From contig KV748187.1 in the NCBI GenBank assembly GCA_001692895.1, positions 2,181,715 to 2,245,714 on the forward strand: a DNA stretch of 64,000 bases, in the 5' to 3' direction. Shown piece by piece: positions 22,829 to 34,134 of the stretch. The notes under the pieces were generated by a model that saw nothing but the letters and a program-made list of their open reading frames with translations, had not been told where the DNA came from and searched no databases. A program made the position numbers and the translations under genes. This DNA comes from Cenococcum geophilum 1.58. Its lineage: Eukaryota; Ascomycota; Dothideomycetes; Gloniales; Gloniaceae. Every line of letters begins with the position of its first letter. The stretch's first letter is position 1.

Positions 22829-23980
22829 TTACCAATGGACATGATTGATAAGCCACAATGGTGAAATAGTAGAAGTATGAGATGGGGTGTTAACTCTCGT
22901 CTTCGTCCAGTGATCTTTTTGGATTGAGGCTCGTGGGTCAGGGGCAGTGGGGCTCTTAGGGCTCCAATCTATACCCAATTCGGGGGGTGTATCTCGTGGT
23001 CGGTGCGTGGGGTTGAATACGTAACGGAGGCAATTACAAGTCGTGGTCTTTATCTCAGTAAGCGACTCAGACGGCAAAGGCAGAACTTAAGGCGCACTCA
23101 CTAATACTAAAGTGTTACTAGTCCCTGCTTAAGAAAACGCCAGAGGGCCTTTGGTGCGGAACTCTATGGTGCTCAACTTCAATTTTCGCAATTTTGTATG
23201 AGACACTTTCTCCTGTATATTTAACCCCTTAACAATACCTATTTAACCTAATAAGCTAACAAGTTAAATTAGACCAGTCTCCTCCACAATCAATCACTTT
23301 TTTATAATGGGAACACCACTTCCTCACGAGTTACGCGCTTTTAGTATTTAGGTAGACGCCGACGCGTCCTTATCCTCCCTCTACAAAACTCTGCACGAAG
23401 CTCTAAATAAGCCTAAATATACGCTCTACGCAAAGCTCTGCATAACGCTTTGCTTAAGGCTCTACTCAAGGCTCTACTAAAAGCTCTGCTTAAAGCTCTA
23501 TTGAAGCTCTACTCGAAGCTCTACTCGAAGCTCTATCGAAGCTCTGCTCGAAGCTCTATCGAACCGTCTGGTGTTTAACATTCTGGGGTTCAGGATCATC
23601 CAACGTGGCTCCGGAGCTGTGTGGTGGCTAGGATTGGTATATGTTTTATTCGGGCAGTATATAACTAGGTCTTAGGGGGGGGGGTTATAGTGCTTCAAGG
23701 CATCGGGGGGGATTCGCGGAGTCGACCCAACAAGACACATTACGAAATTTCGACCCCTAATTTTAGAACTTTATGTTAGTTAAAATGCATAAATAAGTAT
23801 ATAAATAAATAAAGCAGCCTTTAAAATATAATCGGTTACCTTTTGAAATGGTTAACTAGTCAACTAGTGGAAATATATTGCCCTTTAGTAGTATCGCGTT
23901 CTATTAATAAGTCAACCCTCTTATGCTTTCGCACCAAGGGCCCTTAGACGGCAACTAAGACAGTAATCCTGAATACAGGG
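22829..23980. other. Island DNA downstream of the NACHT gene, no gene seen
   Basis: The minus open frame 22829-23077 has no recognisable features. A T-rich stretch near 23190-23300 could hold the polyadenylation region. A run of G occurs near 23675-23690. From about 23760 the sequence turns AT-rich again until the solo LTR. Confidence 0.5.
23390..23565 (+). repeat. Degenerate GAAGCTCTACTC tandem repeat
   Basis: About a dozen 11-14-bp units with the core AAGCTCTRCTCGAAGCTCTA, most regular at 23505-23565. Confidence 0.8.
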
Positions 23981-24224
23981 TGTCACGGAAGTGGGCACGA
24001 GCTGGAATACAATGTACTAAACGGGGTAGTAATTGAAGAAGGCTACGTACGCGTAACTATGCGTGGTTGATACAAAGACATTTGGATGCAGAAACAGAAC
24101 AGGTCAGGTACGGGTATAAATAGGGGTTGTAGGGGAACGTGCGTAGGTGTCTCGGGACGAACGTGAGCACGGGTCAAGAACGTCAAAACGCGCAGAGACG
24201 TGAGAACGTGTGAGTCCCGTGACA
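23981..24224. mobile_element. Solo LTR, 244 bp, not RIPed, with 5-bp target duplication
   Basis: Begins TGTCACGG and ends CCGTGACA, an 8-bp terminal inverted repeat of TG...CA type. It is flanked by CAGGG at 23976-23980 and 24225-24229. No internal retrotransposon domain is present, so this is a solo LTR left after LTR-LTR recombination. The TGTCACGG start resembles the Gypsy LTR fragment at 54163 (TATCACGG). It retains CpA and TpG, suggesting a recent origin or escape from RIP. Confidence 0.88.
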
Positions 24225-25140
24225 CAGGGGTTATATAACGCTAGCAGGGGTTTTATAAAGCTAGTAGGGTTTTTTATAAAGCTATACTATTTAGGTATTA
24301 GAGGATTTGCTGTCTTGGTTGCTAAAATAACGTAGTCTATTAATTGGTCTAGGAATGAGACAACTTTTTACTTATCTCGTTCCCAGACCTTTTTGCCAAG
24401 GCTTGCCTTGCCAAGCCGCTAGCCGCTTTTAGTAAGACCTTTATAAGAAGGTCTGGTATACTGTTTGGATTTTTATTAGTCCTATATAGGGTAATTAGGC
24501 CTATATACACCTACTTTAAGCCAAATTATCTCAACTTTTATAGTTCCCTAAGCTATTTCTAATAGCTAGAATTACCAAATTATACCTAATAAAGAAGACT
24601 ACGTTGCCCGATTTGCCCAATTCTAATTTATTGTCTTGTTATTGCGCCTAATGCCCCTAAGTTATAGCAGCTATACCCCTCCTACGACTACTACCGCTCC
24701 CCCCCCCTCCCTTACTATAGCTAAAGTACTTAAATTAATAAGCTAGCCTTAAATAATAACTAAGGACTACTAATAGGTATAGATTTGCTTTATAAAAGGG
24801 GTAAGCTTTAGGTAGAGCCTTATATAGAGCCTTATATAAAGCTTTATATAAATATATAGGCATATAGGTATATATATTTATACTTGTAATTAATTATAGA
24901 GTTTATAAAGGCAATTATATAGGAAATTATATAAATATTTATTTATTATAAGGTAAAAGGCTTAGTATTACCTAACTATATAAACCTATAAAAGGTAAAT
25001 AAGTGACTGGCTTAATGCTAGTTATAACTATATAGAATAATATATATAAATAAGGTGACTTTATTACCTAGTATTTATATAGGCATTTATATAAATAACT
25101 AATTAATTAATTATATAGGCGTTTATATAGGTAATTGTAT
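24225..25140. other. Return to AT-rich DNA; short repeats and a hairpin
   Basis: Just after the solo LTR, three copies of GCTAGYAGGGTTTTATAAA-like units lie at about 24240-24287. Beyond the hairpin at 24346-24389 the sequence is TA-rich with no gene recognised. Confidence 0.6.
24346..24389. repeat. Hairpin with 14-bp arms
   Basis: GGTCTAGGAATGAG (24346-24359) pairs with CTCGTTCCCAGACC (24376-24389) at 12 of 14 positions over a 16-base loop; both mismatches are transitions. A second short inverted pair (AGACCT/AGGTCT) follows near 24435-24454. Confidence 0.7.
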
Positions 25141-25559
25141 AAATATTTATAGAATATTTATTAAGAGATTTTGCGCTCTGGAGCTCTTGCTGCACCCAGC
25201 CCAAAAAAGACCAAAACCAACCAAAAGAACCCTGAAAAAACACCCAGAGAATCCCCCTGAGATGCACGTATCGCAGGGGAGGCACATGTTGAACGACGGT
25301 GGTTCGCACTCACGCGCGTCCACTAGAACCATGCCTAGCAATGGCCCTCTATAATAAAAACGGGCGAATACCACACTATAAAGCGGAAAGACCTCTATTA
25401 AGAAGGCATCTAATAAAATATAAAGCCTATTAGACGCGTCTAGTATCTATAGTTATAAGGAAGTAACCGTTAGCTATAATAAACTAATATAGCTAGTAGA
25501 ATGGCTCCGCTAGTCTAGCGAACCTTAAGCGCCCCTTTAGTAAACCCTTAATTAAATCC

Positions 25560-26960
25560 TCTAATAGCTAAGCAAAATTAAAAATAAATAAAACCCTTCC
25601 TTACCGGCGAACCGCACTTAGGCCGCTATAGCTATGCTTCTATAATATAGGGAACCCACCCCCCTAAAGATAATATCTGGGTATATAATTATAATATAAC
25701 TAAATATAGAAAAAGTAGAGGGGCTTAGGGGATAATTAGAAATAGAAGTTCTTATAGAGATTTGCAAAGAGGTCTAATACCTTAAAAGTGGAGATATTAG
25801 AGTTACCTTAAGGGACTAATAGGCAAAGGAATGAGCCGTAAGGGTAGGGGATAGGCTAGGAAAACGTATTGGCATAAAAGTGCTCCGTAAAGATTACCCA
25901 GTTAAAGTCTTAGCGGTTCCCCTAAGCCTTAGGGTAGAAAAGGGACGCTAGGCGGATAATATAGTAACTATATATAAGATAGTAAAATAAACAGAATACC
26001 TTATACTAGGATTTAAAATTACCTAAATCTAATAGCTATAATAGGAAAATGTAAACTAAGCATATAATAAGAATAATAAAAGAACATAAGGGTCGCTAGA
26101 GACTTGCTAGGGAGGCGCTAGTTAAACGTATAGCTCCCTTATTATTAGCATATATATACCAGAAATACAAAAACTCCTTATCTAAAAAGGTATTATTATA
26201 AATGGCCTTATATACGACATAAGGCTCTACAACTATAGACTCCGCCTAAAATAATACTATTGCTGCGTATAATAGGGACACACCTAATCCACATGCGCAG
26301 TATAGGTGTGCTGCGGCTACTGTGCAGGCCCCTATAATATAAGATATTGCTTAAATTAAGACTAAATAAAATGTGTAAACTGCTACTAAAGTATATATAA
26401 GGCGTAGGAGAGAGAAGACTGCATTAAATACAGGAGACGGAAGGTAAGGGCTTAACAGCTGCGGGAATAACTGCACGCTAGGTTATATAAATAGAAACAA
26501 TAGGCAATAAGCTAGGGGGGCGTAGGTGCCTTTTCAGCGTTTCCTACCTTTAATACTAGGGGGCTAGGCTAGCTATCCCAAGCCTTAACGGGCTAGAAGC
26601 GACGCCGCGCGATATTACCAGACTATATAGGGACATAAGGGTCATAGGGAACATAAGGGAGAGGACGCCCTATAGGAAGACCCTTATAGACAGCTATAGT
26701 AAGCTTAAAACTAGGATAATTAAGAATTAGACTTAACGCGGCAAATATAATATTCGCAGCCGACTCTTAAAGGGTATATAGCTAACTAGTAAGAATAGGG
26801 GAAGAACTAGAGATAATAATAGATTTAGATATAGAAGCGCTAGTAGGAACATAAGATATGGGAATGGAAAGCTCTATATAAAATAAGTAGTAACTAGGGT
26901 ATAGATATAAGAGATAGAAGTTCTAAATGTCCTAGAGAAAGTAAAAATAGAAGAAGTAAG
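25560..26960 (+). pseudogene. LINE ORF1 relic, copy 2
   Basis: Aligns with 7380-8820. It has the same decayed Cys/His cluster at about 26250-26430 and RIP stops throughout. Limits are inferred from copy 1. Confidence 0.55.
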
Positions 26961-29157
26961 GAATAAAGGAGAGGCGAANGACCCTTACTAGGGGTCCGCT
27001 ACCTATCCATTATATAGTATAACTGCGGCAATACAAACCACCGTCTCGTAAGGCCCTTACTAGATAGCCTAGACCTAAAGAAATACCATATCCTTGCTAT
27101 ATAAGAGCCGTATTATAATACCTACATATAATTAACATACTGCCCCTAAGGATTCTAGCTCCTATACAAACCAAAAGCAGCCACACGCGTATGCTTTATA
27201 ATTAGCAAGGCTATTAGCCTATCCTTATAGTTATAGCAGGCAGTTAACTTAGATATTATAGTAATAATAATCTAGATATATAGGGGACCGGTATAGATTA
27301 TTAATGTATATAACCTTAGGGTTAAAGGGGTCCTATAAATAGAGAATATTATATTAGTAATAAGCTTACTAAAAACTAAAGGCATAGAGTCTATCCTATT
27401 AGGAGATATAAACCTCTACTACCTGCGGTAGGGGGGTATCTATATTGCTGCTAAATAATAGGTAGAGTGCCTACTAAGAGCTATAGACACTAGGGGCCTT
27501 AAGCTGGCTACCCCCCTAGGAGCAATTATATAGCAATAAGGCACCGCTAAAAGTATAATTGACCTTATATTTATAGACGAAGGCCTATACTAGAGACTTA
27601 AAAGGTGCAAACCTAAAGAAGAATGGGTACTCGCCTTAGACTATATCCCTATCTAGATACAGCTAGATCTGAATATTAAGGCGCAACTAAATAGTAAAAG
27701 ATATATAATAAGAAAGCTTAAGATAGATAGCTTCCTTAATATAGTTAAATAATAACTTTAAGACCTAGAAGAAATCCACCCGATACTAAATAAGTAAGGC
27801 TTATTAGCTACCCCTAAGGAAATTAACCAAAGACTAGAAAGAATCTAGGCAGTAATTAAAAATGGGCTAAAAGAGCACTGCCCGGCCTTAAAACTAGGCC
27901 CTATACACAACACGTATGGTCCGCATAATACGCAATTCTTATTACCAGCTAATAATAAGTAAGAAGAAAATATATAAGTAGCTATAATTCTGAAGATAAG
28001 AGATAATATAAAGATATAAGAAACTAGCTAAAGAATACCCTAAAAAAAGAAGTAAGGAATAGCTGGAGACGGTTTATAAATAAGCATACTACTAACCTAA
28101 GCCTCCCCTATAATAAAGGTCTTTAGAGGATAGCAAAATAGGTAAAGAAAAAGGTAGGACGTTTAGTAGAAGACCTACACCTTCCGCCCCTGCGAAGACT
28201 AGGTAAATTACTAGCTATAAGCAATAATAATAAGAAGGCAAAGATCCTTATAGAAAGATTTTCCCCTTAACTAGCTTTAGTAGACCTTAGTAATATTACA
28301 GGTAAAGCACTAGTGACTTACCTAAGGGTTAACAGTAATATAACAACCGAAGAAATGGCTAGAACTATTAGCCGCCTTTTAAATAATATAGTACTAGGAC
28401 TAGATAGGATCCTAAATAAAGCCCTAAAGACCTACGGACCACTAATAGCACCTTAGCTTGCGGATATAGCTAAAGCATGCTTTATAATAGGCTACTACCC
28501 AAGACTTAGAAGAGCTATAATAATATTTATCCTACGTAAAGAAGGTAAAGTAGACTACTTACTCCCAGGAAGCTACTGCCCTATTGCCTTAGAGAATACC
28601 CTTAGCAAGATCTTAGAAAGGGTAATAGCGGACCGTATAGTAGATATAGCTAAGGAACACGCCCTACTACTATAAAGCTAAATAGGGGCAAGAAAGAACC
28701 GCTTAACACTATTAGCACTTACGCTACTCGCTGCCACTATTAAATCTGCATGGGCGATGTAAAGGGACTTTATAGTATTAATGCTTAGCCTAAATATTAG
28801 TGGCGCCTATAATAATATACCCCACGAGCGTCTCCAATATATCCTTAGGGTAAAAGGCTTCCTAGAATGGATTATATAATTTGTTTAAGGGTTTATAGAT
28901 TAAAAAGAAATATTACTAATCTTTAGCGGATACTAAAGCCCCCCTATTGCAGTTGCAATAGGAATACTATAAGGATTACCCCTCTTGCCTATACTCTTCC
29001 TTTTCTTTATAAGCAACCTGCTTAACTCCTTTAAGGAAGGGGCAACCTAGGGGATAGGCTTTGTTAATAATATAAACCTAATTATATATAGGCCAACAGC
29101 CGCAGAGAATTATAGAACACTAGAGAAAGTATATAATACCTATATAGAATAGGTAAG

Positions 29158-29328
29158 TGTCGGTATACATGCTTTAATCAACGTGCACAAATATCACTGT
29201 ATTGCGATACGTATGCGGTGTTGGTTGTTGGATGATTGCTTGTTTTCTAATGCAGTGTTGATAGTACATATACGCGTCTCGTGTAGATCACGTGCTCTAT
29301 ACACGTGATATAAATATACATACCAACA
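29158..29328. mobile_element. Solo LTR, 171 bp, inserted in LINE copy 2
   Basis: Begins TGTCGGTAT and ends ATACCAACA (terminal inverted repeat with one mismatch), flanked by GTAAG at 29153-29157 and 29329-29333. Copies 1 and 3 of the LINE lack it; copy 1 runs through the site at about 10983. It keeps many CpA and TpG dinucleotides, while the LINE around it is RIPed. Confidence 0.92.
29287..29309. promoter_or_regulatory. Inverted E-box pair within the solo LTR
   Basis: ATCACGTG (29287-29294), a 7-base spacer, then CACGTGAT (29302-29309): a perfect 8-bp inverted repeat. TATAAATATA follows at 29310-29319. CACGTG is a common bHLH site, so this looks like an LTR promoter. Confidence 0.55.
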
Positions 29329-30900
29329 GTAAGACAATATAGAGTCTAATTCTTACCAGAGAAATACCAGCTAATCTATTTTATAAGAAAACGTAACTAA
29401 TCTACAGATTTTTAGCATATAATTTATATCTAAGGCTTTAGGGGTTAACTAGTTTAGGGCCTAAGAGTATTAGAAGTATGGGTAGACAGTAAGCTCTAGT
29501 AGAGCGCATATACGGCGTAAGCGGCCTATAAGGGCCAAGTATAGTATATCGCATTATCTAGGATCGTTAATCCACATAGGGTCTATACTTTTAGAGGTTA
29601 CGCCTACTATATATAGCAGTTATCCGGCTAACCATAATATATAGGTCTAGTATCTAGGCCATTAGAGAATATAAGAAAGGCCCCCCTAAATCACTCCTTA
29701 AACCACTCTAAAAGGTCTAAATAGCCTACCTTTAAAGTATAATAGGTAGATATAAGCAAACGGCCACAGCTCTACTTGAGAAGGAAGCTAATATTCCCCC
29801 CCTATAACTATATATTAAAGCCGCTGTAATATAAAGGTCGTAAAAGGAACATAACTCTAATATTATAAAGTATATTAAGATACGCCTAAATAAACTATAG
29901 AGGGACCTTAGGGCGCCTTATAGGAGAATAAACTAATAACCCTAAAGTAGGGAAGATATATTAAAGAAACAGGTAAAGAAAGCAGAAGAAGAATGGTGCT
30001 GCTTTAGGGCCTAGGCCTATATAGAGGAGGAAGGGAGATACGTAAGAGGCTAGCAAGGATAACAGCAAGAAAGAGAAAGGAGCTAAAGTAGAGCATAAAA
30101 GAACGCTAGAAAACTATCTACCGTAATGTAATACTGGCTGAACTAACGCTAAAGAGGTATATAGGAGTTAAAGGTATAAAGGCTAACTAAGGTAAGAGGA
30201 ACCTAAGCCGTAGCATGGTTAATGCTATGGGGGGTAAACACCCTAGGGCTCTAAGAAGGCCTAACAAAGGTAGAAAATATAATAGCAACGCTCTTAAGAA
30301 TAGGAATAATAGGACTAAAAGACTGGCTCTACTAGGTGGGTATCCTAGTAGGTAGCCTAAGATGCGAATATAGCTGGCTAAAATAGACACCAAAACATGT
30401 AATACTATTATACCCCTTACGTACTAACTAAGAAGTAATGCTCTTAATAGCTAGTATAGAGAACTATAAGACACTACTCTTAATATAAAAAGGCCTTAAG
30501 GCGGTTACCTAGTGGCTTATTAGCTAAAATGTACTAAACCAGTTCTAGGTTATAAAGGAAATAATAATAGAGAGTGGGGGGGTAAGCAACGGGTGCCCCC
30601 TAATAACTCTATAGTAGCAAAGTAAAGTATACAATACTAGCGCGTCCGTAGGCTAGTTACGGCAGTAGTGGTTCCTAAGGAGGTTAAAAAGTAAGGTAGT
30701 AGGAGCACTACAGGTAACTTGTAGGCGCCTCGCAGGCGCCTTATAGGCAAGTCCTAAGAGGCAAGGAGATAGATCACGGGGTTTTCTCAAGTTAAGTCTT
30801 TCTTAAGTTGAGTTTTCTCCCCATATATAAATAAGGAGTAGTCCGCGTGGGCCTAATAGGGATCTAAATCGGACGTTAAGTAATGAATTATTATTATTAT

Positions 30901-31524
30901 AAATATTTATAGAGCTATTTATAAAGCCATTTTAATATATTAGTATTATATATTAGTAAAGCTTTAAGCTTAAATATATAATTATTTATTTAAGTTAAAA
31001 TTAAAGATCTAAACTAAATTAAAAATTATTTATATTTATATTAGTAAGCTTAAAACTAATAAAGATATAAGTATATAGACTAGACTTTATATTTTAATAT
31101 TTATTACGGACCTTATAAATGTAATAGTATAACTACTTAGAATAGGGTTAGACGAGTTAGTCATTATAATAAAAAAGATACTAATATATTGAGAATATTT
31201 TATAGGAGTCAAGTTATATATTTAAGGGCCTACTATCCCTACCTAGATAGTTTCTTTCTATATAATAGATCTTAGGATATAATTAGAGTTAATCTATTGG
31301 GTATTTACTCTATTAGTTAGTTATAATAAACTACTTATCTATTTATATACTTAGCCTACTAGGAGGAAATCTAATCTACCACCTCGCTACGCGAGGTAGC
31401 GTCTCGCTGTCTTAACTTAGGTGGCCTTTCGCTATTTTGCCTTTATATAATAATCGCGTAATATATATTAACAATAACTATTTATATTATTATCGTTGTT
31501 ATCTTCTTCTTTAAGTAACAGTAC
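30901..31524. other. AT-rich spacer with a small palindrome
   Basis: The first 34 bp or so probably belong to the LINE target duplication. ACCTCGC-TAC-GCGAGGT (31381-31397) is a perfect 7-bp-arm hairpin in locally GC-rich sequence. No gene was recognised. Confidence 0.55.
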
Positions 31525-31526
31525 TA

Positions 31527-31634
31527 ACGTAGTCTGTGGGCAAGTGGCTATTGCGGGCAAGTGGCCAGCATTAAAACTCACCAAAACTACAAAGTAGTAT
31601 CTTAACAACGGCTTAATAATAAATTCTAATACAG
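31527..31634 (+). repeat. Left terminal inverted repeat of the pogo element
   Basis: Matches the reverse complement of 33888-33995 over about 108 bp with scattered changes, up to AATAAATTCTAAT. The match resumes on the other side of the nested MITE (CAAAACTCTTTA against GAAACTCTTTA). Confidence 0.85.
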
Positions 31635-31911
31635 TCAAAACTCTTTAGTACGATATTTGCTTATAACGATATACTCTATATTATAATCTGCACCCCTTAA
31701 TTAAATTTTTTTTGGTGTAATATTACGATATACTAACTATTAATAATATTATTAAGTTTTCTCTACTAAAATCGGTATAGCTAGTATTTTATAGAGCTAA
31801 TCTAGTGGTTCCTTACCGCCAGTTTAGCCATTAATACTTATTATATAACGATTAAATTCTATTAAAATAACCTTTAAATCTTACTCTCTATATTTAATTC
31901 TGTCTCTTTAA

Positions 31912-33555
31912 TATGGCAAGAAGCTAAAATCCTAAAAGGCGTTATCGCTACGGTATTTCTAACTACGAGCGCTAGAAGATTTGTAGCCATTAATATAAGT
32001 ACCCTTACCTTATATAAAAACACCTTACGATATAGGCCACCAACACCTTTCGCTATAAGTTTAATTAATCTATAATATCTAAAATACTTAGCAATAAGTT
32101 TAGCCACCTAGATTTAATTAAAATTTATTATAGGTAAGGTGTACGTAAGCGTAAAAGAGACGCTAAGTAGCCTCTCTTAAAGGAAGCTCTCTTTAAGTGG
32201 CACTAACGCCTATAGAACTCTCGCATTCCTATTATAGGTAACCTTATTTATGCTACTGCGACTTAATTATAGAATTGTATATCTATATTAGCAGAGTTAC
32301 TAGAGCCTAAGTAGTTAATTAGCTGGTTAGAAGGCTTTAAATCTTATAATAGAACTTATAAGAGAAAGTAACACGGTAAAGCTGCGTCGGTTAATATAGA
32401 AGGCGCTAAAGATCGCATAATAGAGCTTTATATAATTATCGCGCCTTATTCTTTAAAGGACGTTTATAATATAGACGAGACTAGGCTATTTTAGAAGGCT
32501 ATACTAGATACTATATTAGCTACTAAGTTATAATTAAGGACTAAGAAGTAGAAGGCAAGAATCTCTCTCGCTAATTACTTTAATGCGGATAGCTCTAATA
32601 AGATCCCTCTTTAGATTATTAGTGTATTAAACCGGCTATGTTGCTTTACTTAAGCTTAAATTAATATTAACTCATTAAATATATATTAGAGGTATAATAA
32701 AAAGGCCTAAATAACAATAGTAATTATACTTAAGTGGCTTACTTAGTTTAATAAAAGGATATAGAATAGAAAGGTTCTTTTATTAATTAATGGCTTTAGC
32801 GCCTACTAAGTAGCTATTTAAACAGCTCTTAAGAACAGATCTTTAAAAAATATAAGAGTTAAGTTCCTTCCTCCTAATTACACCTCCGTTTACTAGCTAC
32901 TTAATTAGGGTATAATTATAAACTTTAAAGCTCTCTACCGACGATATTGGCTGCAGTTTATAGTAGAACACTCGCTAGAGAATTAAGATCCAATTAAGCA
33001 GATACACGTCCTTTAGGCGATTTAATGGACAATTACTGCTTAGAAGGAGGTAACACCATAAGTAATTAAAAGCTGCTTTATTAAATCTACCTTATTTAGT
33101 ATAAGGGAGGGCCTATTAAATTACCCTTATAATTATATAGATCCTCCCATTCTAAATAAGATCTAGTAAATAGCAGAATAGTTATATACGGTAAGAAGAT
33201 TTTATAACGTTACAAATATTCGCAATTTTATTAAGCTTCTAGGTAAGAAAGTAGAGGATTTAGCTAAGGATCTTATTAAGCACGTAGTAGAGCTCTACGC
33301 GGGGCCTAATCGCGATATAGAAACGGATAAGGACGACTTTATATAACCTTAAATTAAGGTTAATAAGGCCTTATAAGCCTTACAAAAGCTTCGTCTCTAT
33401 AAGGAATAATAGGAAGATAGTGATATAGACTTGGTTACGGCTCTTATAAGGCACAATCGCCGAATTTAAGGACGACGAATTCGCAACACCAAGCAAAATT
33501 CGATTACGGCTTATTTTAGTATAGCCAATTGCTCAATTTTACCGTCGTCTATATA
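31912..33555 (+). pseudogene. pogo/Fot1-type DDE transposase relic
   Basis: ATG 31912 (MARS-type start, broken by a TAA). Reading through stops gives an N-terminal helix-turn-helix region, then YKRKQHGEAASVN-like basic sequence (about 32345-32395, decayed). The catalytic blocks follow: VYNIDETRLF (32462-32491, first Asp), LLINGFSAY (about 32780-32806, second Asp mutated to Asn), and a third block around WTITA ... SCFIKSTLF (about 33027-33100). The C-terminal segment ends ITAYFSIANCS near 33535. The order HTH, CENP-B-like, DDE_1 matches pogo/Fot1 transposases. It is non-functional. Confidence 0.8.
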
Positions 33556-33684
33556 GATATATAATATCATTATATAATTTTGACCTTTAGTGCATTTAAC
33601 GTATAAATATTAAATATAACGATACCTTTATTATAACGATACGCCTAACCGTACGACCCGCATCGTTATAAAGAGTTTCAACTA

Positions 33685-33882
33685 TAAATTAGATTTAGAC
33701 TTACATATATACTTTATAGCTTCTATTAAAGTTGCATAGTAAATAGTTTAGTAGTTTTTAAGATATTAAAATTTAGGGCCCAAAATAAGGCCAAATTACT
33801 ATATCTTAAAAACCACTAAACTATTTACTATGCAACTTTAATAGAAGCTGTAAAATATATATAAAAGTCTAAATCTAAATTA
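33685..33882. mobile_element. Foldback MITE of about 198 bp nested in the right pogo repeat
   Basis: Two arms of about 80 bp, 33687-33766 and 33800-33880, are near-perfect reverse complements (for example TATTAAAGTTGCATAGTAAA on the left), with a loop of about 33 bp containing GGGCCC. It interrupts the right terminal inverted repeat, because the left repeat reads straight through the equivalent site. The ends are ATTAGATTTAGAC-like, with TA-rich flanks. Confidence 0.8.
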
Positions 33883-33887
33883 TTAGA

Positions 33888-33995
33888 ATTTATTATTAGG
33901 TGGTTGTTAAGATATTAAGGTATAAGTTTTCTAAGTTTTGGTAAGTTTTGACATTGGCCACTTGCCCGCAATGGCCACTTGCCCGCAGACTACGT
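33888..33995 (-). repeat. Right terminal inverted repeat of the pogo element (outer part)
   Basis: Reverse complement of 31527-31634. It contains two tandem GGCCACTTGCCCGCA units. The inner part continues left of the nested MITE (before about 33684). Confidence 0.85.
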
Positions 33996-33999
33996 TAGT

Positions 34000-34069
34000 A
34001 CTACTATTACTACCATTACCACTACCACCGCTACTGCTACCGCTCCTACTTCTGCTCCTACTTCTACTC

Positions 34070-34115
<46 letters not shown>

Positions 34116-34128
34116 CACTACTATATTA
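34000..34128 (+). repeat. CTA/CYR trinucleotide microsatellite
   Basis: ACTACTACTACTA and related triplets, pure at about 34070-34110. The poly-leucine open frame across it is an artefact. Confidence 0.9.
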
Positions 34129-34134
34129 TAAAAG

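Larger units (their letters stand above)
27030..30690 (+). pseudogene. LINE ORF2 relic, copy 2, split by a solo LTR
   Basis: Aligns with 8850-12330. The endonuclease motif region is at about 27408-27440 (GDINLYYLR, decayed), the reverse transcriptase runs across 28330-29120 with GFVNNIN (about 29056-29080), and the C-terminal zinc motif near 30363 has lost its Trp codon (CEY*LAKI type). The frame is interrupted by the solo LTR between the reverse transcriptase and the C-terminal part. Confidence 0.8.
25180..30900 (+). mobile_element. Tad1-like LINE, copy 2, near full length, RIP-decayed
   Basis: Colinear with copy 1 from GGAGCTCTTGCTGCACCC to the AATGAATT(ATT)n tail. Just upstream, 25141-25153 (AAATATTTATAGA) is repeated exactly at 30901-30913 after the tail. 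The following ~20 bases also align with a few mismatches (TATTTAT, AAG, ATTTT), suggesting a target duplication of about 34 bp. A solo LTR is inserted at 29158-29328. One N lies near 26979. Confidence 0.88.
31527..33995 (+). mobile_element. pogo/Fot1-like DNA transposon, complete but dead
   Basis: 2469 bp between TA dinucleotides (31525-31526 and 33996-33997). The terminal inverted repeats start ACGTAGTCTGYGGGCAAGTGG and continue for about 108 bp (31527-31634; 33888-33995), then beyond a nested insertion. Each repeat carries the word GGGCAAGTGGCCA twice in tandem (GGGCAAGTGGC in decayed form). Gene order and DDE motifs inside match the pogo superfamily. Confidence 0.9.
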
